The notes: generated by a model from the sequence alone, not told the origin. Shown: positions 1 through 6,943, counted from the first letter of the stretch. The stretch is 10,554 nt of DNA from Rhodocyclaceae bacterium UBA5602 (GCA_002424865.1 DILC01000002.1:19569-30122); one strand, 5' to 3'. A program made the numbers and translations.

Positions 1-866
1 TGCGCATGATCCTCTGCGCCGTGATGCGTGTGGGTATGGCTGTGGTCGTGCAGATGTTCCTCTTCCGCCGCCAGCCGGTATTTGCAGCCGTCGCATTCGA
101 GCAGGCCGCCTTCGGCCATTTCATGCCCAGTGGCCTTGGCATCGAGCAGGTCGAAGATGCCCTGATCGAAACCAAAGTGCGTGCCCAGGGCAAAGGCTAT
201 CTCCGGGTACTGGCCTTGCAGGCGCACCAGCTGCGCCTTGATGCGCTCGATCAGCACGCCGGTAAAGAGATACACCGGGATGATGCAAATCTGCTTCATG
301 CCGAGGCGGACCTGGCGCTGCACGACGGTTTCCAGGCGCGGCCAGGTGATGCTGGTGAAGGCCAGATCGACCAGGTCGTGGTCGCCGTCTTCAAACAGCC
401 AGCGCGCCATTTTCGCCAGTTCGCCATTGGCCCCGCTATCCGACGAGCCGCGGCCGAGCAGGATGACGCCGGTGGTGCGCGGGTCGGGCATGTCCAGGTG
501 TTTCATCAGGCCGTTAAGCTGGCTCTTGAGCACGGCGAATATCTCGCGGCCCATGCCGAGGTGGCGCATGCAGTCAAAGCGCACGCCGGGATGGCGCAGG
601 CGGGCGGCGTTGAGCGCGGCCGGCAATTCCATCTTGACGTGCCCGGCAGCATTGAGAATGAAGGGCAGGGCGATGACCCGGCGCGCATTGCGCGCGGCAC
701 GGTCGAGCCCTTCGTCAAGCAGCACTTCAGCATGTTCGATGAAGCAAACCTCGATCCGCCATTCAGGGTGGCGCTCGCGCCACTGTGCGGCAAAATGCAG
801 GATTTCCTTGTTGCCTTCGCGGTTGCGCGAGCCGTGGCCGACGAGGAGAAAACTGGTGTCGTTCAT
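1..866 (-). CDS. cbiX: Sirohydrochlorin cobaltochelatase CbiX, long form (3' end outside window)
   Basis: This gene begins at the ATG at 866 and reads without a stop to the window edge, giving 288 residues with the C-terminus missing. It is a two-lobed chelatase. The N-terminal half opens with FLLVGHGSRN (His11) and carries GHVKME (His76), the two metal-handling histidines of the family. The second half repeats the fold but reads LLGRGSSD, with Arg in place of the His. Near the end come a CDGC pair (Cys258, Cys261) and a histidine-rich tail (about 271-282), as in long CbiX proteins, where a CxxC motif binds an iron-sulfur centre. The enzyme inserts cobalt into sirohydrochlorin in the cytoplasm, the entry step of early-cobalt B12 synthesis. 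Its ATG overlaps the stop of the preceding methyltransferase gene (ATGA), so the two are probably translationally coupled. Whether a further domain is fused at the unseen C-terminus cannot be judged. Confidence 0.9.
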   Translation of the reverse strand, partial: MNDTSFLLVGHGSRNREGNKEILHFAAQWRERHPEWRIEVCFIEHAEVLLDEGLDRAARNARRVIALPFILNAAGHVKMELPAALNAARLRHPGVRFDCMRHLGMGREIFAVLKSQLNGLMKHLDMPDPRTTGVILLGRGSSDSGANGELAKMARWLFEDGDHDLVDLAFTSITWPRLETVVQRQVRLGMKQICIIPVYLFTGVLIERIKAQLVRLQGQYPEIAFALGTHFGFDQGIFDLLDAKATGHEMAEGGLLECDGCKYRLAAEEEHLHDHSHTHTHHGAEDHA

Positions 867-1660
867 GATGAGGAGCCTTCGGTGATTGATGCCCGGCGAA
901 AGCGATGACCGAAAGCCGGGTCGTAGAGTTTGGAGCGGGCGATGTCCTGCCAGTGCCGCGCGCCAAGGGCGGGGCTGGCGATGATCATGGCCTGCGTGGC
1001 GATTTTTTCGTCCTGGCAGCGGCGCTTGATATCGGCCAGTGTGCCGCGCACGATTTTTTCCTGTTCCGGCCAGCTGGCTTTTTGCACGACCAGGATCGGC
1101 GCGTCTTCCGGCCAGCCGGCGGCGCGCAAGGCGCGCTGCACTTCATGCAGCAAGGTGATGGAAAGAAAGATGCAGAGCGTCGTGCGATGCGCCGCCAGCG
1201 CTGCCAAATCTTCGCCCGGCGGCATCGGCGTGCGGCCGGCAACGCGGGTCAAGATCACGGTCTGGGTGACTTCCGGCAGGGTCAGCGTCTCGCCCGCCGC
1301 GGCTGCTGCGGCCATCGCTGAGGAAACGCCGGGAACGACCGCCCACGCGATGCTGGCCGCATCCAGCGGGCGGGTCATCTCAATCAGCGCGCCATACAGG
1401 CCGGGGTCGCCGGTTTGCAGGCGGACGACGATTTCATGCCGCTCCGCCTGCTCGATCAGCCAGGCGGTGATTTGTTCGAGCGTCATGTCTTTTGAATCGC
1501 GGATGGTGCAGCCGTCGGACGCATACAGCGTCGCCGCCTGATCGACCAGCGACCCGGCGAACAGCACGGCGCCGGCGACCGCGAGCAGATTACGGCCCTT
1601 GACCGTAATCAGTTCGGGGTCGCCGGGTCCCGCGCCGACAAACCAGACCTTGCCGGGCAT
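863..1660 (-). CDS. cobM: Precorrin-4/cobalt-precorrin-4 C11-methyltransferase
   Basis: An SAM-dependent tetrapyrrole methyltransferase of the CobM/CbiF type, 265 residues from the ATG at 1660, the usual family length. It opens with the glycine-rich motif VGAGPGDPELITVKG (residues 8-22). It then has RLQTGDPGLYGAL (80-92) and VPGVSS (109-114), which form the SAM and substrate sites in this family. It methylates C11 of the corrin ring precursor; paired with an early chelatase (CbiX next door), the substrate is probably the cobalt form, so cbiF is an equally valid name. A longer reading from a TTG at 1684 would overlap the upstream cbiM by 20 bases and add nothing conserved, so I prefer the ATG four bases beyond the cbiM stop. 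Position 82 is Gln where many relatives I know have His before the S/T-GDP segment. The stop overlaps the cbiX start. Confidence 0.9.
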   Translation of the reverse strand: MPGKVWFVGAGPGDPELITVKGRNLLAVAGAVLFAGSLVDQAATLYASDGCTIRDSKDMTLEQITAWLIEQAERHEIVVRLQTGDPGLYGALIEMTRPLDAASIAWAVVPGVSSAMAAAAAAGETLTLPEVTQTVILTRVAGRTPMPPGEDLAALAAHRTTLCIFLSITLLHEVQRALRAAGWPEDAPILVVQKASWPEQEKIVRGTLADIKRRCQDEKIATQAMIIASPALGARHWQDIARSKLYDPAFGHRFRRASITEGSSS

Positions 1661-1664
1661 GCTT

Positions 1665-2291
1665 TCAGGCCGTGCGCAGGTCAAAGCAGTAGCGGAGGAC
1701 GCGGCTGTCCTTGTAGCGGGCCAGGCCCTTGACGATCACCCAGGTGAATACGGGTTCGATCAGAACGAGGCTGATGTAGGAAGCGGCGAAAGCCGCCCAG
1801 GCGGCAAGCGGTGTGGCGACTTCGCCAATGGACAGCCAGAAGCCGACCATCAGCGTTACGCCGCTGTAGTAGGCGGCATCGAGCTTGAGGATGGTCTTGA
1901 TGTCGAGCTTTTGCACCCGCTTGCCCAGGGTTGCATGCAGCAGGGCCAAGGGAACGGCCAGGGAAAGGAAGTTTATGCCCAGATGCACCAGGTCAGCCGG
2001 ATTAAACAGCAGGCCTTGCAGCAGCAGGCCGAGGCCGAAGCCGATCAAGGTGGGCACGAAACCCAGGGTGAGATAGATCGGCATGGCGCCGACGAAATGC
2101 AGCTCGGACGGCCCCACCTGCAAGTGGAACATTTGCATGAAAACGCTGAAGAAAATTGCGGCCAGCAGCGTGCGCACCATGAGTTGCGGCTGGCGCACGA
2201 GTTGTAATGACTGGCTGCCCAGCATGCCGATGGCGGCGATATTGGCCAGGACGATTTTGGTGGCGGAAACATAACCCGGTTCGATGTGCAT
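1665..2291 (-). CDS. cbiM: CbiM-family cobalt transporter substrate-binding membrane component
   Basis: A 208-residue, very hydrophobic protein with about six membrane segments, starting MHIEPGYVSATKIVLANIAA. CbiM/NikM proteins start with Met-His, and the free N-terminus with His2 helps coordinate Co or Ni; a second histidine in SELHFVG (His65) matches the other known ligand position. This decides the start: the reading frame is open to 2477, but that extension is Arg/Pro/Ser-rich, overlaps the leader terminator and would bury the ligand. The ATG at 2291 has a strong AGAGGAG ribosome site about 8 bases upstream. The family is the substrate-specific part of an ECF-type cobalt transporter; CbiN, CbiQ and CbiO are not adjacent. 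It is first in the riboswitch-led unit with cobM and cbiX, which supports cobalt over nickel as substrate. Confidence 0.85.
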   Translation of the reverse strand: MHIEPGYVSATKIVLANIAAIGMLGSQSLQLVRQPQLMVRTLLAAIFFSVFMQMFHLQVGPSELHFVGAMPIYLTLGFVPTLIGFGLGLLLQGLLFNPADLVHLGINFLSLAVPLALLHATLGKRVQKLDIKTILKLDAAYYSGVTLMVGFWLSIGEVATPLAAWAAFAASYISLVLIEPVFTWVIVKGLARYKDSRVLRYCFDLRTA

Positions 2292-2475
2292 GATGCTTCT
2301 CCTCTGCGATGAACGACAATATCGGCATGACGAGGGGAGCGTTGGCAGTGCTGGTTGACGCGGGTATCTGGTTGTACTGAGCGATGGAAAATCACCACTT
2401 GGCCACAGCAAGACAAATCTGGTCAAACAAAACTGCGTATCAAAAAAACGAAAACGACGAGCTACGAGCCAAATC

Positions 2476-2535
2476 AAAAAAACCGGCCAACACCCTCACC
2501 CCGGGGTACATACCATTCATTCGATCAAGGCCGGT
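2476..2535 (-). terminator. Terminator-like hairpin sharing the aptamer's 3' end (cbiM leader)
   Basis: On the minus strand, ACCGGCC (2535-2529), which is the last part of the B12 box, is perfectly complementary to GGCCGGT (2488-2482). The second arm runs into seven T residues (2482-2476). With one G-T and one A-T pair the stem extends to 9 bp, with a loop of about 40 bases that includes the palindrome ACCCCGGGGT. This has the form of an intrinsic terminator serving as the riboswitch expression platform. Because one arm is aptamer sequence, terminator and closed aptamer should exclude each other. The cbiM start lies another 185 bases downstream. Confidence 0.6.
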
Positions 2536-2724
2536 CTTCTGGCTTACCTTCATTCGCCTCTGCCCGCCTTCCCGTGCATCGCACAGTGGCATTGGGGCAG
2601 ATTTGTCAGGTTTACAGCAGCGGGGGCTGCGCCGGACTGTTTGGGCAATGATTTGAAAATCAGTTATCCAAAGTCACCGGACTTCCCGTTTCACTCTGGC
2701 GCACAGACTGCACGCCAGAGAACC
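2529..2724 (-). ncRNA. Cobalamin (B12) riboswitch upstream of cbiM
   Basis: Read on the minus strand, the segment contains the conserved blocks of the cobalamin aptamer in order. These are: GGTT at 2724-2721 and a perfect P2-like hairpin (CTCTGGCG/CGCCAGAG); AAACGGGAAG then TCCGGTG (2689-2674); CAGCCCCCGCTGCTGTAAA (about 2629-2611); GCCACTG (2590-2584); CGGGAAGGCG (2574-2565); and the 3' B12 box AAGCCAGAAGACCGGCC (2545-2529). GACC at the end can close P1 with the initial GGTT. The genes it precedes (cobalt uptake and B12 synthesis) are classical targets. Assignment is by motif order; no covariance model was run. Confidence 0.92.
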
Positions 2725-2738
2725 GAGATCGAATGGGT

Positions 2739-2768
2739 AGTCTACTTGAAAGCGCAGGCGACAGGCAA
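2739..2768 (-). promoter_or_regulatory. Candidate sigma70 promoter of the cbiM-cobM-cbiX unit
   Basis: On the minus strand TTGCCT (2768-2763) is followed after 18 bases by TAGACT (2744-2739). Transcription would start a few bases before the aptamer's first paired bases at 2724, the expected geometry for a riboswitch leader. Both boxes deviate from consensus, so this is a prediction supported mainly by position. Read-through from btuD, 60 bases upstream, is also possible because no terminator is visible there. Confidence 0.45.
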
Positions 2769-2829
2769 GCAGAAGATTTATGGTATCGGAATAATCTGGC
2801 GTACAGAAGGCGGAACAGCGGTGGCTGCT

Positions 2830-3657
2830 TCAGCGCGGGATGAACCAGCGGTCGTTATCACTACGGATTTCGCGTAGCGGGTAGCCATACAGGCGGCTTA
2901 AATTGTCTGCGGTGATGATTTCCTGGCTTCGTCCCGCCAGCCATTCGCCGTTGCCGAACAGCAACAAGGCATGCTCGCAATAACGCACGGCGAAGCCGGG
3001 GTCGTGCAGGATGGCGATGCAGGCGGTGGCGGTCGCTTCATCCGCCGTGATGGCTTTGAACAGGTCCATGACGGCGACTTGATGCGCGAGGTCCAGATGG
3101 GTGAGCGGCTCGTCGAGCAGAAAAAGCTGTGGCTGCTGGGTGAGCAGTTGCGCTACGGCCAGGCGTTGCCGTTCGCCACCGGAAAGGGTGTGCACTTCGC
3201 GCCCGGCAAAATCTTCCAGCCCCACGGCGGCGAGCGCTTGTCGCGCGATGGCGCGATCCGCTTCGGATTCCCAATCCCAGCGCCCCAGATGCGGGTGGCG
3301 GCCAACGAGCGCGGTTTCCAGCACGGTGGCTGGAAAGGGATCGCTTTGGTGCTGGGGCAGCACGCCGCGTATCTTGGCGAGGCGACGCAGGTCATGGCTT
3401 GAAAAAGTTCCCGAAGGGACGCAGAGCGCCGGTGCTGATGGTGAGACGCCGGTTTGGACGCCACAGAGGTTTAATTCGCCGTGCTGGGGACGGCGCAAAC
3501 CCGCCAGGGTCATGAGCAAGGTGGATTTGCCCACGCCATTACGGCCCAGAATCGCCCAGCGCTCACCGCTTGCGACGCTGAGATTCAGCGCATCGCAAAT
3601 GCGGATTTTGCCGATGCTCACATCCAGCGCATGGGTGGAAAGGCGTGTGCTGTGCAT
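2830..3657 (-). CDS. btuD: Vitamin B12 ABC transporter ATP-binding protein BtuD
   Basis: A 275-residue ABC ATPase with all motifs intact: Walker A GRNGVGKST (38-46), Q-loop Gln102 in VLPQH, signature LSGGE (158-162), Walker B LFLLDEP (178-184), D-loop LD (188-189) and switch histidine His218 in ILHDPG. It powers cobalamin import through BtuC at the inner face of the cytoplasmic membrane. Its ATG lies three bases after the btuC stop, so the two form one operon. Between the strand ending ELNLCGV (about 67) and LRRLAKIRG (90-98) there are some 16-20 residues more than this class of ATPase normally has; this extra stretch (about 68-88) is Ser/Pro/Gly/Ala-rich. FecCD-type siderophore ATPases look alike; assignment to B12 rests on the btuB neighbour and the riboswitch. 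Confidence 0.88.
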   Translation of the reverse strand: MHSTRLSTHALDVSIGKIRICDALNLSVASGERWAILGRNGVGKSTLLMTLAGLRRPQHGELNLCGVQTGVSPSAPALCVPSGTFSSHDLRRLAKIRGVLPQHQSDPFPATVLETALVGRHPHLGRWDWESEADRAIARQALAAVGLEDFAGREVHTLSGGERQRLAVAQLLTQQPQLFLLDEPLTHLDLAHQVAVMDLFKAITADEATATACIAILHDPGFAVRYCEHALLLFGNGEWLAGRSQEIITADNLSRLYGYPLREIRSDNDRWFIPR

Positions 3658-3660
3658 GGC

Positions 3661-4671
3661 TTAAGTTGTTTTCTCGCGGCTCAACAGGTACAAAAATACC
3701 GGCACGCCAATCAGCGCAGTGAGCACGCCAACCGGCAACTGTTGCGGGGCGATCACCGTGCGCGCCAGGGTATCGGCCAGGAGCAGCAGGCTGCCGCCAA
3801 CCAGCGCCGTGGCGGGCAGGAGCAGCCGCTGATCGTTGCCCCAGCCTTGGCGCAGCAGCCACAGGCGCACCAGGTGCGGCACGATGAGACCGATGAAACC
3901 GATGCTGCCGGCCGTGGTGACGGCCGTGGCGGTGGCCAACGCAGCAAGAAAATACACGCCGCGCTTAACCTGTGCGACCGGGACGCCCAGGGTTTGCGCC
4001 AGCCTGTCGCCCCGCGCCAGCACATTGAGCTCGCGCGCGAAGGGCAGGGCCAGCGCCAGCGATAACGCAAGCACCGCTAACGCCGGACGCGCTTCGCTGA
4101 TTTGCCCGGCATCGCCCATCAGCCAGAACAGCATGCCGCGCAATTGTGTTTCCGGCGCGATGGACAACATCAAGGCCACTGCGGCGCCACAGCCCGAGGC
4201 AACAATCACGCCGGTGAGCAGTAGCCGCGTGCGCGTCCAGCTGTTGTCGCCGTGCGCCAGGCCAAATACCAACAGCATGGCGGCGAATGCCCCGCCAAAT
4301 GCGGCCAGGTTGATAAACCATAGCGCCAGGCCCAGCAGCATGGCCAAAAGCGCACCGACCGCCGCGCCGCCGGATATGCCCAATACATAGGGGTCGGCGA
4401 GCGGATTGCGCAGCAGCACTTGCATCAAGGCGCCGGCCAGCGCCAGCAGACCGCCGCAAGCAAAGGCGCCCAGGGCACGCGGCAGGCGCAAGCCGCGTAT
4501 CACCTCGACAGCCAGCGATGTTTCGCCTGTCGGGCTGCCGCCGAATAGCGCGGTGAATAAGTCAGACAAGGTGACCGGAATGCTGCCCGCCGCCAAGGCC
4601 ACGGCCAAGCTCAATGCCGCCAGGGCAAGGAGCAAGGCCAAAACAAAAAAAGCACGGCGGCGGGAGGGCAT
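3661..4671 (-). CDS. btuC: Cobalamin ABC transporter permease BtuC (FecCD family)
   Basis: A 336-residue membrane permease, close to the family norm, with about ten hydrophobic segments. The diagnostic FecCD/BtuC stretch is present: GALMQVLLRNPLADPYVLG followed by ISGGAAVGA, and later a GSIGFIGLIVPHLVR block that contacts the ATPase. Two copies would form the channel that moves cobalamin from the periplasm to the cytoplasm, driven by BtuD. It starts with ATG at 4671, 49 bases after btuB; the ribosome site is weak (AAGG sits too far upstream), so translation may depend on coupling or on an unusual site. No periplasmic binding protein gene (btuF) adjoins it. Sequence alone does not separate B12 from siderophore permeases; context does. 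Confidence 0.88.
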   Translation of the reverse strand: MPSRRRAFFVLALLLALAALSLAVALAAGSIPVTLSDLFTALFGGSPTGETSLAVEVIRGLRLPRALGAFACGGLLALAGALMQVLLRNPLADPYVLGISGGAAVGALLAMLLGLALWFINLAAFGGAFAAMLLVFGLAHGDNSWTRTRLLLTGVIVASGCGAAVALMLSIAPETQLRGMLFWLMGDAGQISEARPALAVLALSLALALPFARELNVLARGDRLAQTLGVPVAQVKRGVYFLAALATATAVTTAGSIGFIGLIVPHLVRLWLLRQGWGNDQRLLLPATALVGGSLLLLADTLARTVIAPQQLPVGVLTALIGVPVFLYLLSREKTT

Positions 4672-4720
4672 GGTTCAGCTTTGCGCAAACCTTATGGCGG
4701 CAAGACGGTTGCCAGACTTT

Positions 4721-6535
4721 TTACTTTGGCGCATAACGGACACCGATAAAAACATTAGCGCGCGGTTGCGCATAGCCCCAGGCAGTTTCATACACTTTGT
4801 CGAACAGGTTATTCACGCGGCCTTCGAGTGACCAGTCTTGGCCCAGCTTGTAACTGCCATGGAGGTTGACGATTTCATAGTGTTCCAGCGGCCGGGTTTG
4901 GGTGGTTGTGTCGAAGCTATCGCTTACCGCATTCAATTCTGCGCCCAGTGTCCATGGACCGGGTGAGTAGCTTAGCGAGAGTTTGCCCATCTGCGCTGCA
5001 CGCCGTTGCAAGCGGTAGCCGTTGTCCTGGTTAACCGGTTTCATGAAATCAGCCGAGGCGTCCGCATTCCATGCGCCATAGGTCAGGCCGTAATTGAGGC
5101 TAGTGCCGGTGATGCGGGCGCGGCCGACGTTGTTCACGGGGTATACCGCGATGAGATTTTCGATGCGGTTATCAAAGTAGGTAATGCCGACACGCTGATT
5201 GGCGTGATTCCAGTTCAGGCCGACTTCACGGTTTTTGGCGAACTCGGGTTTGAGGTTGGGGTTACCGTAATTAGGATAATAAAGCTGGTTGAAGCTTGGT
5301 GCCTTGAACGCCGTGCCGTAAGCCGCGCGCGCCTGCCATTCTGCGGTGAGGCGATAGCCATAGGCCAGGCTGCCGGTGGTCTTGCTGCCGAATTGTGAAT
5401 TGTCGTCATGGCGCTGCGAGATTTGCCAGCTATGGTTGCCCCAATTGCCGTTATAGCCTGCGATCAATGAGCGCACCGTGCGTTCCTTGATGGTGTAGTC
5501 CGTGGTGCTATCCACGTTCTGACGTAGATATTCGGCGGCGAGCAAGAGCTTGCCGACCGGGAGCTTGACATCCTGTTGCCAGATCCATTGGGTTTGATCG
5601 GTGGCAAACAGGCTTCTGCCAGGCGCGAAGTTTTCCGAGCGGTCTTTCGATTCACCGTAGCGCAGGGTTGAGGTCCAGATGCCGTTCAAGCGGTTGCGGC
5701 TGTAAGCCGTCCAGGCACGGGTGATGTCGTCGCTGTAGGCGTTAACCGTTGGTCCGCCGCCATCGTAATTGTTTTTGCTGTCAGCCGTGAGCAGGGTGAC
5801 ACCCAGCTCGTGGCCTGCGGCCGGACGGAAGGCGAGACGGCCTGACCAGGATGTGTTGCGATAGGGATCGTTATCTGGATTGGGTAGCGTGTAGTTGGCT
5901 TGCTTATAGCGCACGGGATCGGAGGCGACATTGATGCCATCGCTCTTCAGGTGTGATGCCCGCAAGCTGTAAGACCACATATCGGTTCCGCCTGACAAAC
6001 CCGCTTGTTCTTCCCTGGTGCCATAGCTGCCGAAGCCGACAAAGGCTTCCGGGCGCAGCGGGCCTGCGCCTTGTTTGGTGAAAATCTGGATCACGCCGCC
6101 GATGGCGTCTGAGCCATACAGGCTGGAAGCGGGGCCACGCAGGATTTCGATGCGTTCGATTTGCGACAGTGGCAGGTTGGAGAACGACGGGCTACCCAAC
6201 GTGGCCGAGCTTAACGGTATGCCATCAACCAGCAACAGGGTATGGCCGGCGTTAGTGCCGCGCATGAAAATACTGGATGCTTTACCCAGGCCACCATTGT
6301 TGATGACCTGAATGCCCGCTTGACGAGAAAGCAGCTCAGGCAATGTCGTCGTGCCAGCTTGTTCAATTGCTTCGCGCTCGATGACAGTGACATCGGCCAG
6401 CTGTTCATTGATGCGTGCCGGTTGGCGCGTTGCGGTGACAACGACAGCAGCGGAATCAGTTGCTTCGCTGGCGTAGACGGAAAATGCAGAAAGCATGGCC
6501 GTAGCTGCGATGGTGATGCGGAATGGATTATTCAT
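4721..6535 (-). CDS. btuB: TonB-dependent outer-membrane vitamin B12 receptor BtuB
   Basis: A 604-residue TonB-dependent receptor, very near the length of enterobacterial BtuB. Residues 1-22 form a signal peptide ending VYA before SEA. A TonB box follows (about 29-36, AAVVVTAT). Next come the plug domain with LPELLSRQAGIQV, FMRGTNAGHTLLLVDGIP and IERIEILRGPASSLYGSDAI, and a long beta-barrel ending NLFDKVYETAWGYAQPRA, which resembles the end of BtuB. It binds cobalamins at the cell surface and passes them to the periplasm using TonB energy. It heads the btuBCD operon and lies behind a cobalamin riboswitch with structured RNA at its start codon. The last residues are RYAPK rather than the terminal Phe most barrel proteins carry. 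The ATG at 6535 has AGGGG as ribosome site. Confidence 0.93.
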   Translation of the reverse strand: MNNPFRITIAATAMLSAFSVYASEATDSAAVVVTATRQPARINEQLADVTVIEREAIEQAGTTTLPELLSRQAGIQVINNGGLGKASSIFMRGTNAGHTLLLVDGIPLSSATLGSPSFSNLPLSQIERIEILRGPASSLYGSDAIGGVIQIFTKQGAGPLRPEAFVGFGSYGTREEQAGLSGGTDMWSYSLRASHLKSDGINVASDPVRYKQANYTLPNPDNDPYRNTSWSGRLAFRPAAGHELGVTLLTADSKNNYDGGGPTVNAYSDDITRAWTAYSRNRLNGIWTSTLRYGESKDRSENFAPGRSLFATDQTQWIWQQDVKLPVGKLLLAAEYLRQNVDSTTDYTIKERTVRSLIAGYNGNWGNHSWQISQRHDDNSQFGSKTTGSLAYGYRLTAEWQARAAYGTAFKAPSFNQLYYPNYGNPNLKPEFAKNREVGLNWNHANQRVGITYFDNRIENLIAVYPVNNVGRARITGTSLNYGLTYGAWNADASADFMKPVNQDNGYRLQRRAAQMGKLSLSYSPGPWTLGAELNAVSDSFDTTTQTRPLEHYEIVNLHGSYKLGQDWSLEGRVNNLFDKVYETAWGYAQPRANVFIGVRYAPK

Positions 6536-6537
6536 GA

Positions 6538-6577
6538 GGAAACCCCTAGTTTCCGGCTATGCGTCCCCGCAAGCCGG
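6538..6577 (-). promoter_or_regulatory. Two hairpins over the btuB ribosome-binding site
   Basis: On the minus strand GGAAAC (6554-6549) and GTTTCC (6543-6538) form a perfect 6-bp stem. Its five-base loop TAGGG and adjoining G are the btuB Shine-Dalgarno site, two bases before the ATG. Directly 5' of it, CCGGCT (6577-6572) pairs with AGCCGG (6558-6553). Inside that, TGCG/CGCA is closed by a GGGA (GNRA-type) tetraloop, making a long, stable hairpin. The two stems share two G residues. A C-rich run (CCCCCT, 6609-6604) could also pair with the site. This fits a riboswitch that controls translation start; the exact switching partner is not established. Confidence 0.6.
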
Positions 6578-6702
6578 CAGCTTAAAAAACCAGAAGCGTG
6601 GGGAGGGGGATCGAAGGCATTTGTTTTGCAGGGCCGGGAATGGTCCGGCAAGACGCAACACACCCGACGCGGCCACCCCGCAGCATCTGATACGAGTGTT
6701 CC

Positions 6703-6888
6703 TGGCCGGTCTCCGGGCTTGCAAGTCTTGCCGCCCCGCCTTCCCGGAATAACATCATTCCAGTGGCATTGTGGGGCAGCCGCACTTGCTTACCGTTGCG
6801 GGGGCAGCGCCGGAATTGGTTGTCTGGAGGGACAATCGCACCGGCTTCCCGTTTCATCCGGCATGCATAACGCATGCGCGGACACCAC
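6703..6888 (-). ncRNA. Cobalamin (B12) riboswitch upstream of btuB
   Basis: The minus strand shows a near-consensus cobalamin aptamer. It has a P2-type hairpin built from GCATGC repeats (about 6881-6857), AAACGGGAAG and CCGGTGCG (6854-6837), and CTGCCCCCGCAACGGTAAGC (6807-6788). These are followed by GCCACTGG (6767-6760), CCGGGAAGGCGG (6747-6736) and the B12 box AAGCCCGGAGACCGGCC (6720-6704). It is closer to consensus than the copy before cbiM. A leader of about 165 bases separates it from btuB. The 3' tail CGGCCA (6708-6703) is complementary to TGGCCG (6675-6670), which could open the aptamer base stem, parallel to the cbiM leader but without a T run. Confidence 0.95.
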
Positions 6889-6899
6889 GAACGGCGCGC

Positions 6900-6908
6900 A
6901 GTATAGCA
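6900..6908 (-). promoter_or_regulatory. Extended -10 promoter of btuBCD
   Basis: On the minus strand TGC-TATACT (6908-6900) is an extended -10 element (TG plus one base plus a 5/6 -10 box). Transcription would begin near 6893, only a few bases before the aptamer's 5' stem. No recognisable -35 box lies 17 bases upstream, which extended -10 promoters can tolerate. Confidence 0.55.
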
Positions 6909-6943
6909 GGGGTGTGTGGATGGGCTGCGCAGGCCTGTGCTGG

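Noticed and set aside
6..908. A 300-codon plus-strand open frame opposite cbiX
   Set aside because: It is antisense to a clear CbiX with intact motifs, has no family features and reflects high-GC codon structure.
1661..1684. An eight-residue longer CobM from a TTG
   Set aside because: It overlaps cbiM by 20 bases, lacks a ribosome site and adds no conserved residues.
2292..2477. A 62-residue N-terminal extension of CbiM
   Set aside because: It is hydrophilic, overlaps the T-tailed hairpin, ignores the strong AGAGGAG site, and would mask the Met-His terminus the family needs.
4697..4711. Short hairpin GGCAA-CCGTC-TTGCC after btuB as a terminator
   Set aside because: The stem is 5 bp without a T run, and btuC follows 49 bases after btuB in what looks like one operon.
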